From: Cupriavidus sp. YR651 | GTDB taxonomy: Bacteria > Pseudomonadota > Gammaproteobacteria > Burkholderiales > Burkholderiaceae | Direction: 5' to 3' | Length of the DNA: 64,000 bases | Assembly: GCF_900101625.1 (NCBI RefSeq) | Contig: NZ_FMYZ01000003.1 | Coordinates: forward strand, 600,524 to 664,523 | In this document: in pieces, positions 52,980-62,561 of the stretch | Layout: every line of letters begins with the position of its first letter | Position numbering within the stretch: the first letter of the stretch is position 1 | Made by a program: the position numbers and the translations under genes | Notes under the pieces: model-generated | What the model was told of the DNA's origin: nothing | Seen by the model: only the letters and a program-made list of their open reading frames with translations | Database searches by the model: none

Positions 52980-55900
52980 ATGCACCTGCTGTCCACCCGG
53001 CCCGGTGGCTTTGTCGAAGACAGCGCCGTCGTCCTGCGCATCACGCAGACGCCGGGCGACATTGTCATCCTGAGCGCGGCGGATACCACGCTGTCGCTGC
53101 TGGCCGAGGCCGTGCCGAAACTCGGCGCGGGCTACCCGAGCGTGCGGCTGGCCAACCAGATGTACCTGCGCCAGCCGGCGTCGCTCGATCTCTACATCGA
53201 TGACGTCCTGCAGCACGCCCGCGTGGTGGTGGTGGACCATCTCGGCGGCGAGAGCGACTGGGCGTACGGGCTGGAACGCCTGCCCGAACTGGCGCGCGCG
53301 CGCGGACAGTTGCTGGTGATGTTCTCCGGCGATCTGGCCGAGGACGACAACCTCGCGCGGCGCGGCAATGCGCCGGCCGCACTGTCGCACCAGCTATGGC
53401 GCTACTTGCGCGAAGGCGGCGCAGGCAACGCCGCGCAGTTTTTCCATTGCCTCGGGCAGCACGCGTTTGGCTGGGGAGAGCCCGCGCTGCCGCCGCGAGT
53501 CTTGCCGCAGGCCGCGATCTACCACCCCGCGCACGGGGTGGCCACGGCAGACGACTGGACGCGCGACTGGGCCGCGCGTGGCGTGGCCGGTGGCCCGGTC
53601 GTGGCGCTGCTGTTCTATCGTTCGCATCTGCAGGCCGGCAATACGTTGGTGTTCGACGCGATGATCGACGCGCTCTACGCGGCGGGCCTGTGCCCGCTGC
53701 CGCTGGCCGTCAGCTCGCTGAAGGAGCCGTTGTGCCGCGAAGTGCTGCAGCGTCTGTGCGACGCGCACGGTGTGGCGCTGGTGCTCAACACCACGGCATT
53801 TTCCGTGGCATCGCTCGACCAGGCGGACAAGACAGGCGAGGCGGGCGAGGCCGGCGACCGGGATGCCCCGCTGGCCAACGACGCACCGGTGCTGCAAGTG
53901 ATCCTGAGCGGCGGCAATCGCGAGGACTGGCTGCAGGACAGCCAGGGGCTCAGCACGCGCGATGTGGCGATGCATATCGCGATGCCCGAGGTCGATGGCC
54001 GCATCATCACGCGCGCTGTCAGCTTCAAGGGCCTGGCTTATCGTTGCGCGCAGACGGAAGTGGATGTGGTGCGCTACCAGCCCGATGCGGAGCGCGTGCG
54101 CTTTGTGGCGGAGCTTGCGCGCCGCTGGTGCCGGTTGCGCACGTTGCCGAATGCGGACAAGACGCTGGCGCTGATCCTTGCCAACTATCCGGCCAGTGAA
54201 GGGCGCATCGGCAATGGCGTGGGGCTCGACACGCCGGCATCGGTCGTGCAGATCCTGTCGATGCTGGCGGCGCAGGGGTATGCCGTGGGCCCGCTGCCCG
54301 CCGACGGCGATGCGCTGATGCAGGGTCTGACGCGCGGGGTCACCAACGATCTGGCGCAGCACGCGCTGCGGCCCGCTTTCCAGAGTGTGGCGGTGGCCGA
54401 CTATCGTCGCTGGCTTGCCGAACTGCCCGTCGCCAGCCAGGAAGCGATTGCCGCGCGATGGGGAGCGCCGGAGGCGGACCCGATGGTGCGCGACGGCCGC
54501 TTCATGATCGCGGGCATCCGCACGGGCAAGGTGTTCGTCGGCATCCAGCCGGCGCGCGCGTATGGCGTGGATGACTACGCGAGCTACCACGATGCCGAGC
54601 TGGTGCCGCCGCATGGCTATCTGGCGTTCTACTTCTGGCTGCGGCACGTCTTTGGCATCGATGCCGTCGTGCACGTCGGCAAGCACGGCAACCTGGAGTG
54701 GCTGCCGGGCAAGAGCGTGGCGCTGTCCGAGGCCTGCTGGCCCGACGCGATCCTCGGGCCGCTGCCGCACCTCTACCCGTTTATCGTCAACGACCCCGGC
54801 GAGGGCGCACAGGCCAAGCGCCGCGCGCAGGCCGTGATCATCGATCACCTGATGCCGCCGCTGACCCGCGCGGAGAATTACGGTCCCTTGCAGGACCTGG
54901 AACGTCAGGTCGATGAGTACTACGAGGCCCTGACCGTCGATCCGCGCCGCGCGCGGCTGCTGCGCAAGGAAATCCTGGCGTCGATCGTCGGCCAGCAGCT
55001 GCATCGCGAACTCGGGCTGGAGGCGCCGAGCGGTGGCGAGGAAGAGGATGCGCTGCTGAACCGGACCGATGCCTGGCTGTGCGAGCTCAAGGAGTCCCAG
55101 ATCCGCGATGGCCTGCACGTGTTCGGCCAGTCGCCGACGGGCCAGCAACGGCGCGACACGCTGGCCGCGCTCGGGCGTTTTCCGGTCGGCAATGGCAAGG
55201 ACGCGAGCGCGGGGCTGCTCACCGCGCTGGCCGCGGATCTTGCGCTTGGCGATGGTTTCGATCCGCTCGATGCCGACTGGGCCGCACCGTGGACGGGCCC
55301 GCGCCCCGCGCTGCTGGCGGCCGTCGATGCCGGACCGTGGCGGCACTACGGCGATACGCGCGAGCGGCTGGAAGCGGTAGCGCTGCAATGCCTGGAGGAG
55401 ATGGCGGGCGACATGTCATCGCCGTTGTCGCCGTCGTTGCCATTGCAGATGCCCCGCACGGCGGCGGTGCTGGCGCGATTGCGCGACGTCGTCCTGCCGA
55501 GCCTCGACGCTTGCGGACCACAGGAGCTCACGCAACTGGCGCGCGGCCTGGAAGGGCGCTTCGTGCCGCCGGGGCCCAGTGGCGCCCCGTCGCGAGGCCG
55601 GCCGGATGTGCTGCCGACAGGGCGCAATTTCTACTCGGTCGATACGCGCGCGGTGCCCACGCGCACCGCGTGGACGCTGGGCCTGCGTTCCGCGTCGCAG
55701 CTGATCGAGCGTCATTTGCAGGAGCATGGCGAATACCCGCGCGCAGTCGGGCTGTCGGTGTGGGGCACGGCCACGATGCGGACCGGTGGCGACGACATCG
55801 CCCAGGCCATGGCGTTGCTGGGCGTGCGGCCCAAATGGGCGCAGGGCAGCCACCGCGTGGTGGACTTCGAGATCCTGCCGATGACGATCTTCGACCGTCC

Positions 55901-56828
55901 GCGCGTCGACGTCACGTTGCGGGTCTCGGGCTTCTTCCGGGACGCGTTTGCGAACCTCGTCGCGCTGTTTGACGCCGCTGTGCGCGCGGTGGCCGAGCTC
56001 GACGAACCCGACGACGTCAACCCGATCCGCGCGCGCATGCTGGCGGAGCGTGCGCGGCTGGAAGGCGAGGGCGTGCCGGCCGACGCCGCCCGCGAGCGCG
56101 CCGGCTGGCGCATCTTCGGCGCGCGGCCCGGCGATTACGGCACCGGCCTGCAGGCATTGATCGATGGCCGCCGCTGGCAGGACGACGCGGACCTGGCCCA
56201 CGCCTACCTGCACGCGGGCGGCTATGCCTATGGCCAGCGCGCGGACGGCATCGAGGCGCGCGAGACGTTCGCGACGCGGCTGGCCGCGCTCGACGCCGTG
56301 GTGCAGAACCAGGACAACCGCGAGCACGACATCCTGGACGCCAACGACTACTACCAGTTCCAGGGCGGCATGGTCGCCGCCGTGCGCCATCTTGGCGGCA
56401 GCCAGCCCGCGATCTACCACGGCGACCACGCCAACCCGGCCGCGCCACGCGTGCGCACGCTGGGCGAGGAAATCGCCCGCGTGATTCGCACGCGGGTGGT
56501 GAATCCCAAGTGGATCGACGGCATGAAGCGCCACGGCTACAAGGGCGCGTTCGAGATGGCGGCCACCGTGGACTACCTGTTCGGTTACGATGCCACGGCG
56601 CGCGTGGTGGCCGACCACCAGTACGCGCTGGTGGCGGATGCCTATGTCAACGACGCCGCCACGCGCGAATTTCTCGCGCGCCACAATCCGCGCGCGCTGC
56701 AGGGCATCTGCGAGCGGCTGCTGGAAGCGATGGCACGCGGACTGTGGCAGGCGCCGGGCGATCAGCGCGAGCGGATCGAGGCGCATTTGCTCGACAACGA
56801 GCAGCGGCTGGAAGGAACCCAATCATGA
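52980..56828 (+). CDS. cobN: CobN: cobaltochelatase large subunit
   Basis: This 1282-residue cytosolic large subunit of the aerobic-pathway cobaltochelatase inserts Co(II) into hydrogenobyrinate a,c-diamide. It begins MHLLSTRPGGFVED, as usual for CobN, and has no export signal. Core motifs are ILANYPASEGRIGNGVGLD near residue 400, DAVVHVGKHGNLEWLPGKS near 565, NDPGEGAQAKRRAQAV and the C-terminal NPRALQGICERLLEA. It starts three bases after the cobW stop and overlaps the next gene as ATGA, so it is coupled to the AAA+ subunit. It shares only family-level similarity with the exported paralogue upstream. Confidence 0.95.
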   Translation: MHLLSTRPGGFVEDSAVVLRITQTPGDIVILSAADTTLSLLAEAVPKLGAGYPSVRLANQMYLRQPASLDLYIDDVLQHARVVVVDHLGGESDWAYGLERLPELARARGQLLVMFSGDLAEDDNLARRGNAPAALSHQLWRYLREGGAGNAAQFFHCLGQHAFGWGEPALPPRVLPQAAIYHPAHGVATADDWTRDWAARGVAGGPVVALLFYRSHLQAGNTLVFDAMIDALYAAGLCPLPLAVSSLKEPLCREVLQRLCDAHGVALVLNTTAFSVASLDQADKTGEAGEAGDRDAPLANDAPVLQVILSGGNREDWLQDSQGLSTRDVAMHIAMPEVDGRIITRAVSFKGLAYRCAQTEVDVVRYQPDAERVRFVAELARRWCRLRTLPNADKTLALILANYPASEGRIGNGVGLDTPASVVQILSMLAAQGYAVGPLPADGDALMQGLTRGVTNDLAQHALRPAFQSVAVADYRRWLAELPVASQEAIAARWGAPEADPMVRDGRFMIAGIRTGKVFVGIQPARAYGVDDYASYHDAELVPPHGYLAFYFWLRHVFGIDAVVHVGKHGNLEWLPGKSVALSEACWPDAILGPLPHLYPFIVNDPGEGAQAKRRAQAVIIDHLMPPLTRAENYGPLQDLERQVDEYYEALTVDPRRARLLRKEILASIVGQQLHRELGLEAPSGGEEEDALLNRTDAWLCELKESQIRDGLHVFGQSPTGQQRRDTLAALGRFPVGNGKDASAGLLTALAADLALGDGFDPLDADWAAPWTGPRPALLAAVDAGPWRHYGDTRERLEAVALQCLEEMAGDMSSPLSPSLPLQMPRTAAVLARLRDVVLPSLDACGPQELTQLARGLEGRFVPPGPSGAPSRGRPDVLPTGRNFYSVDTRAVPTRTAWTLGLRSASQLIERHLQEHGEYPRAVGLSVWGTATMRTGGDDIAQAMALLGVRPKWAQGSHRVVDFEILPMTIFDRPRVDVTLRVSGFFRDAFANLVALFDAAVRAVAELDEPDDVNPIRARMLAERARLEGEGVPADAARERAGWRIFGARPGDYGTGLQALIDGRRWQDDADLAHAYLHAGGYAYGQRADGIEARETFATRLAALDAVVQNQDNREHDILDANDYYQFQGGMVAAVRHLGGSQPAIYHGDHANPAAPRVRTLGEEIARVIRTRVVNPKWIDGMKRHGYKGAFEMAATVDYLFGYDATARVVADHQYALVADAYVNDAATREFLARHNPRALQGICERLLEAMARGLWQAPGDQRERIEAHLLDNEQRLEGTQS

Positions 56829-57928
56829 ACACCGCGGTACGACCTGTTTTTCCCTTCGGCGCACTGGTCGGACAGGACCGGTTGCAGCTGGCGCTGCTGC
56901 TGGCGGCTGTCGACCCCGGCATTGGCGGCGTGCTGGTGACGGGCCCGCGCGGCACGGCCAAGTCCACGGCCGCCCGCGCGCTGGCCGAACTGCTGCCGCA
57001 CGGCCACTTCGTGACGCTGCCGCTGGGCGCCAGCGAGGAACAGCTGACCGGCACGCTGGACCTGGGCCACGTGCTGCAGGAAGGGCAGGTGCGATTTGCC
57101 CCCGGCCTGCTGGCCCGCGCGCACGATGGCGTGTTGTATGTGGACGAAGTCAACCTGCTGCCCGACCCGCTGGTCGACCAGTTGCTCGACGTGGCCGCCA
57201 GTGGCGTGAACGTGGTGGAGCGCGATGGCGTCTCGCATCAGCACGCCGCGCGCTTTGTGCTGGTGGGCACCATGAATCCGGAGGAAGGCGAGTTGCGCCC
57301 GCAACTGCTGGATCGCTTTGGCCTGGCGCTGGCGCTGGCCAACTACGACGATCCCGCCACGCGGCAGGCCATCGTGCGCGCACGGCTGGCGTTCGATGCG
57401 GACCCCGAAGGCTTCCGCGCGGCCGTGGCCACGCCGCAGCGCGAACTGGCGGATCGCGTCGTGCGGGCGCGTGCGGCGCTGCTCGGGTTGACGTTCTCCG
57501 ATGCGGTGCATGCGCAGGTCAGCGCGCTGTGCCTGGCGGCCGCCGTCGACGGAGTACGTGCCGACCTGGTGATGCTGCGCGCCGCCCGTGCGCTGGCTGC
57601 GTGGGAGGGCGCCGATGCCATCGCGGCGGCCCATGTCGACCACGTGGCGGAATTCGTTCTTCACCATCGCCGTCATGCTGGCGCGCCGCAAACGCCCGGC
57701 GCGGATCGACCGGCGGGGCGGGATGCCGGGGAGCCGTCGTCAGCATCGTCGGCTTCGTCTTCAGCTTCGTCTTCAACATCGTCTTCGGACTCGGCGTCTT
57801 CGGCGTCGGCGTCATCCGCTGCGGATCGCGACAATCCCTGGGGCGCCATGCCGCCCCCGGCATCGGCTGGCATTGCCGACGTGAAGCCGCTGAAGCCCTT
57901 CCGGGGGCCCCCGGCAAAAAAAGCCTGA
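56825..57928 (+). CDS. ChlI-like AAA+ small subunit of the cobaltochelatase (zero-frame product of chlD)
   Basis: This 367-residue AAA+ ATPase of the BchI/ChlI group has Walker A TGPRGTAKST, Walker B GVLYVDEVNLL, sensor 1 VLVGTMNPEEGELRPQLLDRFGL and a C-terminal helical lid up to about residue 285. A Ser-rich, low-complexity linker follows (about residues 300-340). The frame stops at TGA 57926, five bases after a run of seven A. The linker-then-VWA order of ChlD continues in the -1 frame immediately after that run, so this product looks like the short form of a longer ChlD-type protein made by frameshifting. ATP hydrolysis by the AAA+ ring would drive cobalt insertion by CobN. Confidence 0.9.
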   Translation: MNTAVRPVFPFGALVGQDRLQLALLLAAVDPGIGGVLVTGPRGTAKSTAARALAELLPHGHFVTLPLGASEEQLTGTLDLGHVLQEGQVRFAPGLLARAHDGVLYVDEVNLLPDPLVDQLLDVAASGVNVVERDGVSHQHAARFVLVGTMNPEEGELRPQLLDRFGLALALANYDDPATRQAIVRARLAFDADPEGFRAAVATPQRELADRVVRARAALLGLTFSDAVHAQVSALCLAAAVDGVRADLVMLRAARALAAWEGADAIAAAHVDHVAEFVLHHRRHAGAPQTPGADRPAGRDAGEPSSASSASSSASSSTSSSDSASSASASSAADRDNPWGAMPPPASAGIADVKPLKPFRGPPAKKA

Positions 57929-57976
57929 GCCACCGGCAGGCGGCCGTGCCCATCGGGCGAGGCGGCCACCGGTGGC
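57916..57976 (+). promoter_or_regulatory. Probable -1 frameshift site in chlI/chlD
   Basis: A7 at 57916-57922 is read A_AAA_AAA in the zero frame, so both tRNAs can re-pair after a one-base slip back. The zero-frame stop TGA lies at 57926. After five spacer bases, GCCACCGG (57929-57936) can pair with CCGGTGGC (57969-57976), with an inner GCCC/GGGC hairpin. GGGGG at 57903-57907 may act as an upstream ribosome-binding stimulator. Confidence 0.75.
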
Positions 57977-58620
57977 TGGCGCCGCGACAAGTTCCGCGAT
58001 CCGTCGCTCCACGCGGAGATTCGACGGGCACGCGCATCCACTGGCCGCGCACGCTCGCGGCCAAGCGGCAGGCGCCGCTCTCCATCGAACATGTGCGCCA
58101 CCGCCGGGTAGATGCGCGCGCCGGCGTGCTGCATTGCGTGGCGCTCGACTGCTCGGGATCGATGGCGCATGGCGAACCGCTGGCGCTGGCCAAGGGCGTG
58201 CTGTTGCGTGTGCTGGAGCGCGCCTATCAGTCGCGTGCGGACGCCGCGCTGGTCTGCTTTGCCGCAGGACGCGCCGAGGTGCGCCTGCCGCCCTCGCGCG
58301 CGCGGTTGTGGAACGAAGACTGGATCCGTCCGATTGGCGGTGGTGGCGGCACGCCGCTGGCGCTGGGCGTGGCGCGTGCCGATCAGCTGCTGGCGCGCAG
58401 TGCGCGGCGGCGCCCGGCGCAGCAACGCTGGCTGTGGCTGCTGACCGATGGCCGCAGCAGCGAGCTGCCGCCCCGGCCAGCCTGGGCCGATCACGTGGTC
58501 ATCGTCGATGTGGAGCGGCATGCGATGCCGCTCGGTCGCTGCCGGCGGATTGCGGAGGCGTGGGGCGCCGCATACCGGGACGCTGGGGACGCCGGCGACG
58601 TCGCCGACCTGGTGAGCTAA
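57922..58620 (+). CDS. ChlD-like VWA domain, reached by -1 frameshift from the AAA+ gene
   Basis: These 232 codons continue from the A7 run in the -1 frame. Joined to the upstream part they give a ChlD-type protein of about 598 residues with AAA+ domain, Ser-rich linker and VWA domain. The VWA domain has the metal-ion-dependent adhesion site CVALDCSGSMAHG (DxSxS), WIRPIGGGGGTPLALGV (the Thr) and WLLTDGRSSE (the Asp). The segment TRIHWPRTLAAKRQAPLSIEH just before it is typical of ChlD-type cobaltochelatase subunits. If no shift occurs, GTG 57946 could start a separate 224-residue VWA protein. The stop overlaps the convergent permease gene by three bases. Confidence 0.8.
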   Translation, partial: SLSHRQAAVPIGRGGHRWLAPRQVPRSVAPRGDSTGTRIHWPRTLAAKRQAPLSIEHVRHRRVDARAGVLHCVALDCSGSMAHGEPLALAKGVLLRVLERAYQSRADAALVCFAAGRAEVRLPPSRARLWNEDWIRPIGGGGGTPLALGVARADQLLARSARRRPAQQRWLWLLTDGRSSELPPRPAWADHVVIVDVERHAMPLGRCRRIAEAWGAAYRDAGDAGDVADLVS

Positions 58621-59687
58621 CCGAGCCGGACCTCGATCTTGTCGTAGCCGCGCAGCCGGTAGACCGCCAGCGACACCAGCCAGCTCACCACGAACACGCC
58701 GATGATCACGTAGCCCAGCATGCCGAAGTGGTCGTTGAGCGCGCCGATCACGTCCCACAGGCCGCCTTCCAGCCCGAGCTTGTCCGCGATCAGCCCCAGC
58801 GACTCGATGCCGCCGATGACCACGGCGACGACCACCGAGACCAGCGTGATCGTCATGTTGTAGTAGAGCTTGCGGATGGGCTTGGTGAACGCCCAGCCGT
58901 AGGCGCCCAGCATCAGCACGCCGTCGGTGGTGTCCACCAGCGACATGCCCGCCGTGAACAGCGCGGGAAACACCATGATGGTCCAGAACGGCACGCCTCG
59001 GGCGGCCTCTGCCGCAGAGATGCCGAACAGCGCCACCTCCGTCGCGGTGTCGAAGCCGAGCCCGAACAGGAAGCCCATCGGGAACAGGTGCCAGCTGCGG
59101 CTGGCCAGCCGGAACAGCGGACGGAACAGCCGGGCCATCACGCCGTGCTCGGACAGCAGAAGGTCCAGGTCCTGCGCGCGCAGGGTTTCACCGCGCTTCA
59201 CCGCCCGGAACGCGCGCCACACGGACAGCAGGATCAGCAGGTTGAAGAACGCCAGCAGGAACAGGAAGAGGGCGGACATGCTGGTGCTGATCATGCTGCC
59301 GACGCTCTTCATCTCGGCAAAGCGCGATTGCAGGGCGGCGGCCGCCAGCGCGATCCCGATCGACATCAGCGTGACCACGGCGGAGTGGCCGAGCGAAAAG
59401 AAGAAGCCCACTGCCACCGGGCGCTTGCCTTCCTGCATCAGCTTGCGCGTGACGTTGTCGATGGCGGCGATATGGTCCGCGTCCACCGCGTGCCGTAGGC
59501 CCAGCGTGTAGGCCAGCACGGCGGAGGCCAGCAGCATCGGGTAGTCGCGGAAGGCGGTCAGCGCCCAGAGCCATGCGCCGATATTGGCGGCGATCAGCAG
59601 GCCGTAGAGGGCAATGGTCTTGCGGCGGACGTCGGCGTCCTCGTCATTGAAGACGCTGCGCAGGAAGCGAAGGGTGTCGAGCAACAT
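58617..59687 (-). CDS. NiCoT-family nickel/cobalt permease
   Basis: This 356-residue permease has eight predicted membrane helices. Signature motifs are RHAVDADHIAAIDNVTRK (residues 65-82), FSLGHSAVV in the next helix and GLGFDTATEVALF further on, all of which hold metal-coordinating residues in HoxN/NixA/NhlF. A cobalamin riboswitch upstream (59860-60030) and the chelatase genes next door point to cobalt as the physiological ion. ATG 59687 has AGGCG upstream; ATG 59762 is a longer alternative. It is convergent with the VWA frame, overlapping its stop. Confidence 0.92.
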   Translation of the reverse strand: MLLDTLRFLRSVFNDEDADVRRKTIALYGLLIAANIGAWLWALTAFRDYPMLLASAVLAYTLGLRHAVDADHIAAIDNVTRKLMQEGKRPVAVGFFFSLGHSAVVTLMSIGIALAAAALQSRFAEMKSVGSMISTSMSALFLFLLAFFNLLILLSVWRAFRAVKRGETLRAQDLDLLLSEHGVMARLFRPLFRLASRSWHLFPMGFLFGLGFDTATEVALFGISAAEAARGVPFWTIMVFPALFTAGMSLVDTTDGVLMLGAYGWAFTKPIRKLYYNMTITLVSVVVAVVIGGIESLGLIADKLGLEGGLWDVIGALNDHFGMLGYVIIGVFVVSWLVSLAVYRLRGYDKIEVRLG

Positions 59688-59859
59688 GTATGCGCCTGGT
59701 TCGATCTCGGGGCCGATGCCCGGGCGCACGCGTGGGTGAAGAGCGGCCGCGTTGGCCGTCATGTCCCCGCACGCCGCCCGTCCGCGACATCGGTGATGGG
59801 ATCGGAGGCCGGTATCCGGGCTTGCAGGCGGTGCGCGGCGCATGCCGCGTACCAGGGAT

Positions 59860-60030
59860 CCGCCTTCCCGCGCCAGGGCGCAGTGGCTGCCGGCCATGCC
59901 GGCGTGGAGCCTTGAAACCTGCCGACCGTTGCGGGGGCAGCACAGGCCTTGCCACCCGGTCATCCTTGGGGCGGCGCACCTGTTTCCCGTTTAACCCTGT
60001 CGGCCTGCGGCCGATTCGGGCACCTTCAAT
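59860..60030 (-). ncRNA. Cobalamin riboswitch
   Basis: On the minus strand, in order: GAAGGTGCC (60027-60019), GGGTTAAACGGGAA, AGGTGCGCC, CTGCCCCCGCAACGGT and the B12 box GCCACTG (59887-59881), ending near GGGAAGGCG (59869-59861). This is the conserved core of the adenosylcobalamin riboswitch. It lies about 170 bases upstream of the NiCoT permease and should repress it when cobalamin is plentiful. The remaining leader shows no clear terminator, so control may be at translation. Confidence 0.9.
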
Positions 60031-60137
60031 CGGATGCCATTTCTGGCGACGGCCATTGTAGACGCGCCGGTTGTCCGGAGTAGAACTTTTTCGAGGGTCG
60101 CCGCAATCCGCACTTTCCCGCCATCCTTTGGTGGGGC

Positions 60138-60165
60138 TAAAGTCCCGCGGGGGTCCTGCCGTTAG
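60138..60165 (+). promoter_or_regulatory. Sigma-28 (FliA)-like promoter of the chemoreceptor
   Basis: TAAAGTCC (60138-60145), 12 bases, then GCCGTTAG (60158-60165) closely resembles the flagellar consensus TAAAGTTT-N11-GCCGATAA. It stands 58 bases before the chemoreceptor ATG. Confidence 0.6.
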
Positions 60166-60223
60166 CCCACCGATAGCCCCATAGAGCGACGAGTCGGGGT
60201 ACAACGAGGAGCGGAAAGGCATC

Positions 60224-61456
60224 ATGGCTTGGGATAACTTGAGTATGCGGACTCGGCTGGGTGCCGCACTTGGCGTGGTCGTGCTGTTGGTGGCGGTCAT
60301 GATGACGATTGCGCTGGGGCGGATCGGCGACCTGGAAAAACGCGCGGGCGCGGGGGCCGACAAGCCGGCCGTCACCGCGCAAGCCGTTGCGGCGGACGAC
60401 GACAATACGCGCGGCTGGGTCCTCGGCCTCGGCGGCGCGGTGCTGATCTTCAGCGTGGTCTGCTGGTTCCGGCTGGTGCGCGCCATCGAGGAGCCGCTCA
60501 AGGAGGCCGAATTCATCGCCGAAACGGTGGCGGCGGGCGACCTCAGCAAGGAGTTCGAGACCGAGCGCGGTGGCGACTTCGGCCGCCTGCTGGGCGGGCT
60601 GGGCGAGATGGAAGACATGCTGACGGACCTGGTCACGCGCATCAAGTCGGCCAGCGATTCGATCTCGTCGGCCTCGCACCAGATCGCTGCCGGCAACACC
60701 GACCTGTCGCAGCGCACGGAGGAACAGGCTGCGACGCTGGAGGAAACCGCGTCGAGCATGGGTGAGCTGACGTCGATGGTGAAGCAGAACACCGAACGTG
60801 CCCGCACGGCCAACGGGCTGGCGGAGTCTGCGTCGGGCATTGCCGAGCGCGGCGGCGCGATCGTCGGCAATGTGGTGGAGACCATGCAGGCGATCAGCGC
60901 GAGCTCGCGCAAGGTGACGGACATCATCGCCGTGATCGAGGGCATCGCCTTCCAGACCAATATCCTGGCCCTGAACGCCGCGGTGGAAGCCGCGCGCGCG
61001 GGCGAGCAGGGGCGCGGCTTTGCCGTGGTGGCCGGCGAGGTCCGCACGCTGGCCCAGCGCAGCGCGGCGGCCGCCAAGGAAATCAATGTGCTGATCAGCG
61101 ATTCGGCCAAGCAGGTGGATAGCGGCTCGACGCTGGTTGGCCAGGCGGGCCAGACCATGGCGGAGATCGTGCAGGCGGTGCGTCGCGTGACGCAGATCCT
61201 GGGCGAGATTGCGCTGGCATCCGAGCATCAGAGCAGCGGCATCGCGCAGGTCAACGAGGCCGTGATGCAGATGGACGACGTGACGCAGCAGAACGCCGCG
61301 CTGGTGGAGCAAGCGGCCGCGGCGTCGTCGGCGCTGGCCGAACAGGCGCAGCAACTGCAGAAGGTGGTGGGCGAATTCAAGCTGGAGCCGGACGAGCCTG
61401 CCCGCCCGGCATCGCGCACGGCCCTGGGGTTCAGCGGGCAGCCGGCAAGAATCTGA
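60224..61456 (+). CDS. Methyl-accepting chemotaxis protein without a sensor domain
   Basis: This 410-residue chemoreceptor has helix 1 at residues 12-33 and helix 2 at about 64-85, with a loop of only about 30 residues between, so there is no periplasmic ligand-binding domain. A HAMP-like linker ([20 protein letters not shown]) and the long signalling coiled coil follow. The hairpin tip is intact: [36 protein letters not shown], which contacts CheA and CheW. Methylation-helix glutamates are in [24 protein letters not shown] precedes the ATG. The tail overlaps the convergent hydrolase gene by 26 bases. Confidence 0.93.
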   Translation: MAWDNLSMRTRLGAALGVVVLLVAVMMTIALGRIGDLEKRAGAGADKPAVTAQAVAADDDNTRGWVLGLGGAVLIFSVVCWFRLVRAIEEPLKEAEFIAETVAAGDLSKEFETERGGDFGRLLGGLGEMEDMLTDLVTRIKSASDSISSASHQIAAGNTDLSQRTEEQAATLEETASSMGELTSMVKQNTERARTANGLAESASGIAERGGAIVGNVVETMQAISASSRKVTDIIAVIEGIAFQTNILALNAAVEAARAGEQGRGFAVVAGEVRTLAQRSAAAAKEINVLISDSAKQVDSGSTLVGQAGQTMAEIVQAVRRVTQILGEIALASEHQSSGIAQVNEAVMQMDDVTQQNAALVEQAAAASSALAEQAQQLQKVVGEFKLEPDEPARPASRTALGFSGQPARI

Positions 61457-62405
61457 CGAGCGCGTCGGTCACGGCGGCCGGTTGTTCCTCGGCCACCCAG
61501 TGACCGGCACCGTCGATGCTGACGGCCTGCACGTTGGTGGCCACGTTGCGCAGGTGGTCGCCGATGATCGGGCCGAAGCTGCCGGCGCCGCCCACGCCCA
61601 GCACGGGCATGGTCAGCTTGTGCTGGGCAAACTGCTGGTTCTGCTTTGCATCCTGCGGGAAGGCCCGGTAGTACTCGAATCCGGCGCGCAAGGCGCCGGG
61701 TATGGCGTACGCCCGCGCGTACGTGTCTTCCGCTTCCGGCGTGAACGCCCGCGCATTCACGGCTTCCGAGTTGTGGAACCACTTCAGGTATTGCAATTCC
61801 CGCCCGGCGATCAGCATCTCGGGCACGTCCTGCACCTGATAGAAGCGGAAGTGCCACGTGCGCGGGCTCTGCACCAGCTGATCCCACGGCGCAATGCCTG
61901 GCAGCGGTACGTCCATGATCGACAGCGTACGCACCGCGTCCGGATGTTGCGCGGCATAGGCGTAGGCCACCATCCCGCCGAGGTCATGACCCACGACGTT
62001 GACCACGGGGCCGAGTTGCAGCGTCTGCACCAGTACGTGGATGTCTTCCGCGACGCTGGCCTTGTCATAGCCGGTGGCCGGCTTGGTCGTATCGCCCAGC
62101 CCGCGCAGATCCGGCGCCAGCACCGTGTAGCCGCGCGCCACCAGCTGCGGCATCACGAAGCGCCACATGTATGACGTGGAGGCCCAGCCGTGCAGCAGCA
62201 CGACGGTCTGGCTGCCGCCGCGTGCCAGCAGGTAGTGGTAGCGCACGCCGTTGACGTCGGCCTTGCCGTCCTGGATTTTCGCGGTGGCTTCCGCGATCCG
62301 CGCGGCCGGAATGGTTGTGTCCGCGGCGTGGGCCTGGCGTTGCCAGGACGCGCCGCCAAGCGCCAGCGCCGTGGCCAGCATCGCGGAGATCAGAGTGGTA
62401 CGCAT
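61431..62405 (-). CDS. Exported alpha/beta hydrolase, epoxide hydrolase-like
   Basis: This 324-residue enzyme has a signal peptide ending QAHAADT. The fold shows [15 protein letters not shown] (oxyanion HGW), [15 protein letters not shown] and [15 protein letters not shown], where the nucleophile is an aspartate as in epoxide hydrolases and haloalkane or haloacetate dehalogenases rather than a serine. The histidine is in [13 protein letters not shown]. The substrate is not determined. Its 3' end overlaps the chemoreceptor gene on the other strand. Confidence 0.88.
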   Translation of the reverse strand: MRTTLISAMLATALALGGASWQRQAHAADTTIPAARIAEATAKIQDGKADVNGVRYHYLLARGGSQTVVLLHGWASTSYMWRFVMPQLVARGYTVLAPDLRGLGDTTKPATGYDKASVAEDIHVLVQTLQLGPVVNVVGHDLGGMVAYAYAAQHPDAVRTLSIMDVPLPGIAPWDQLVQSPRTWHFRFYQVQDVPEMLIAGRELQYLKWFHNSEAVNARAFTPEAEDTYARAYAIPGALRAGFEYYRAFPQDAKQNQQFAQHKLTMPVLGVGGAGSFGPIIGDHLRNVATNVQAVSIDGAGHWVAEEQPAAVTDALVRFLPAAR

Positions 62406-62561
62406 GGTCGGTTCCTTCGAATCCGGAAATCAAGTGAGCGGAAGGTGAGATGGGGACTACGCGTACAAGCGTACGGAGGCGGGCCCGGCAAGACATGCCG
62501 TGGCTGCGGTGGAAACGTTCGAAATGATTGGACGAGCTGGCGCTGGACGATCGACGAGGGC

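Noticed and set aside
57901..57922. CCGGGGGCCCCCGG followed by A7 as a terminator
   Set aside because: The palindrome has no loop, A7 would need to be T7 on the coding strand, and it lies inside a translated region.
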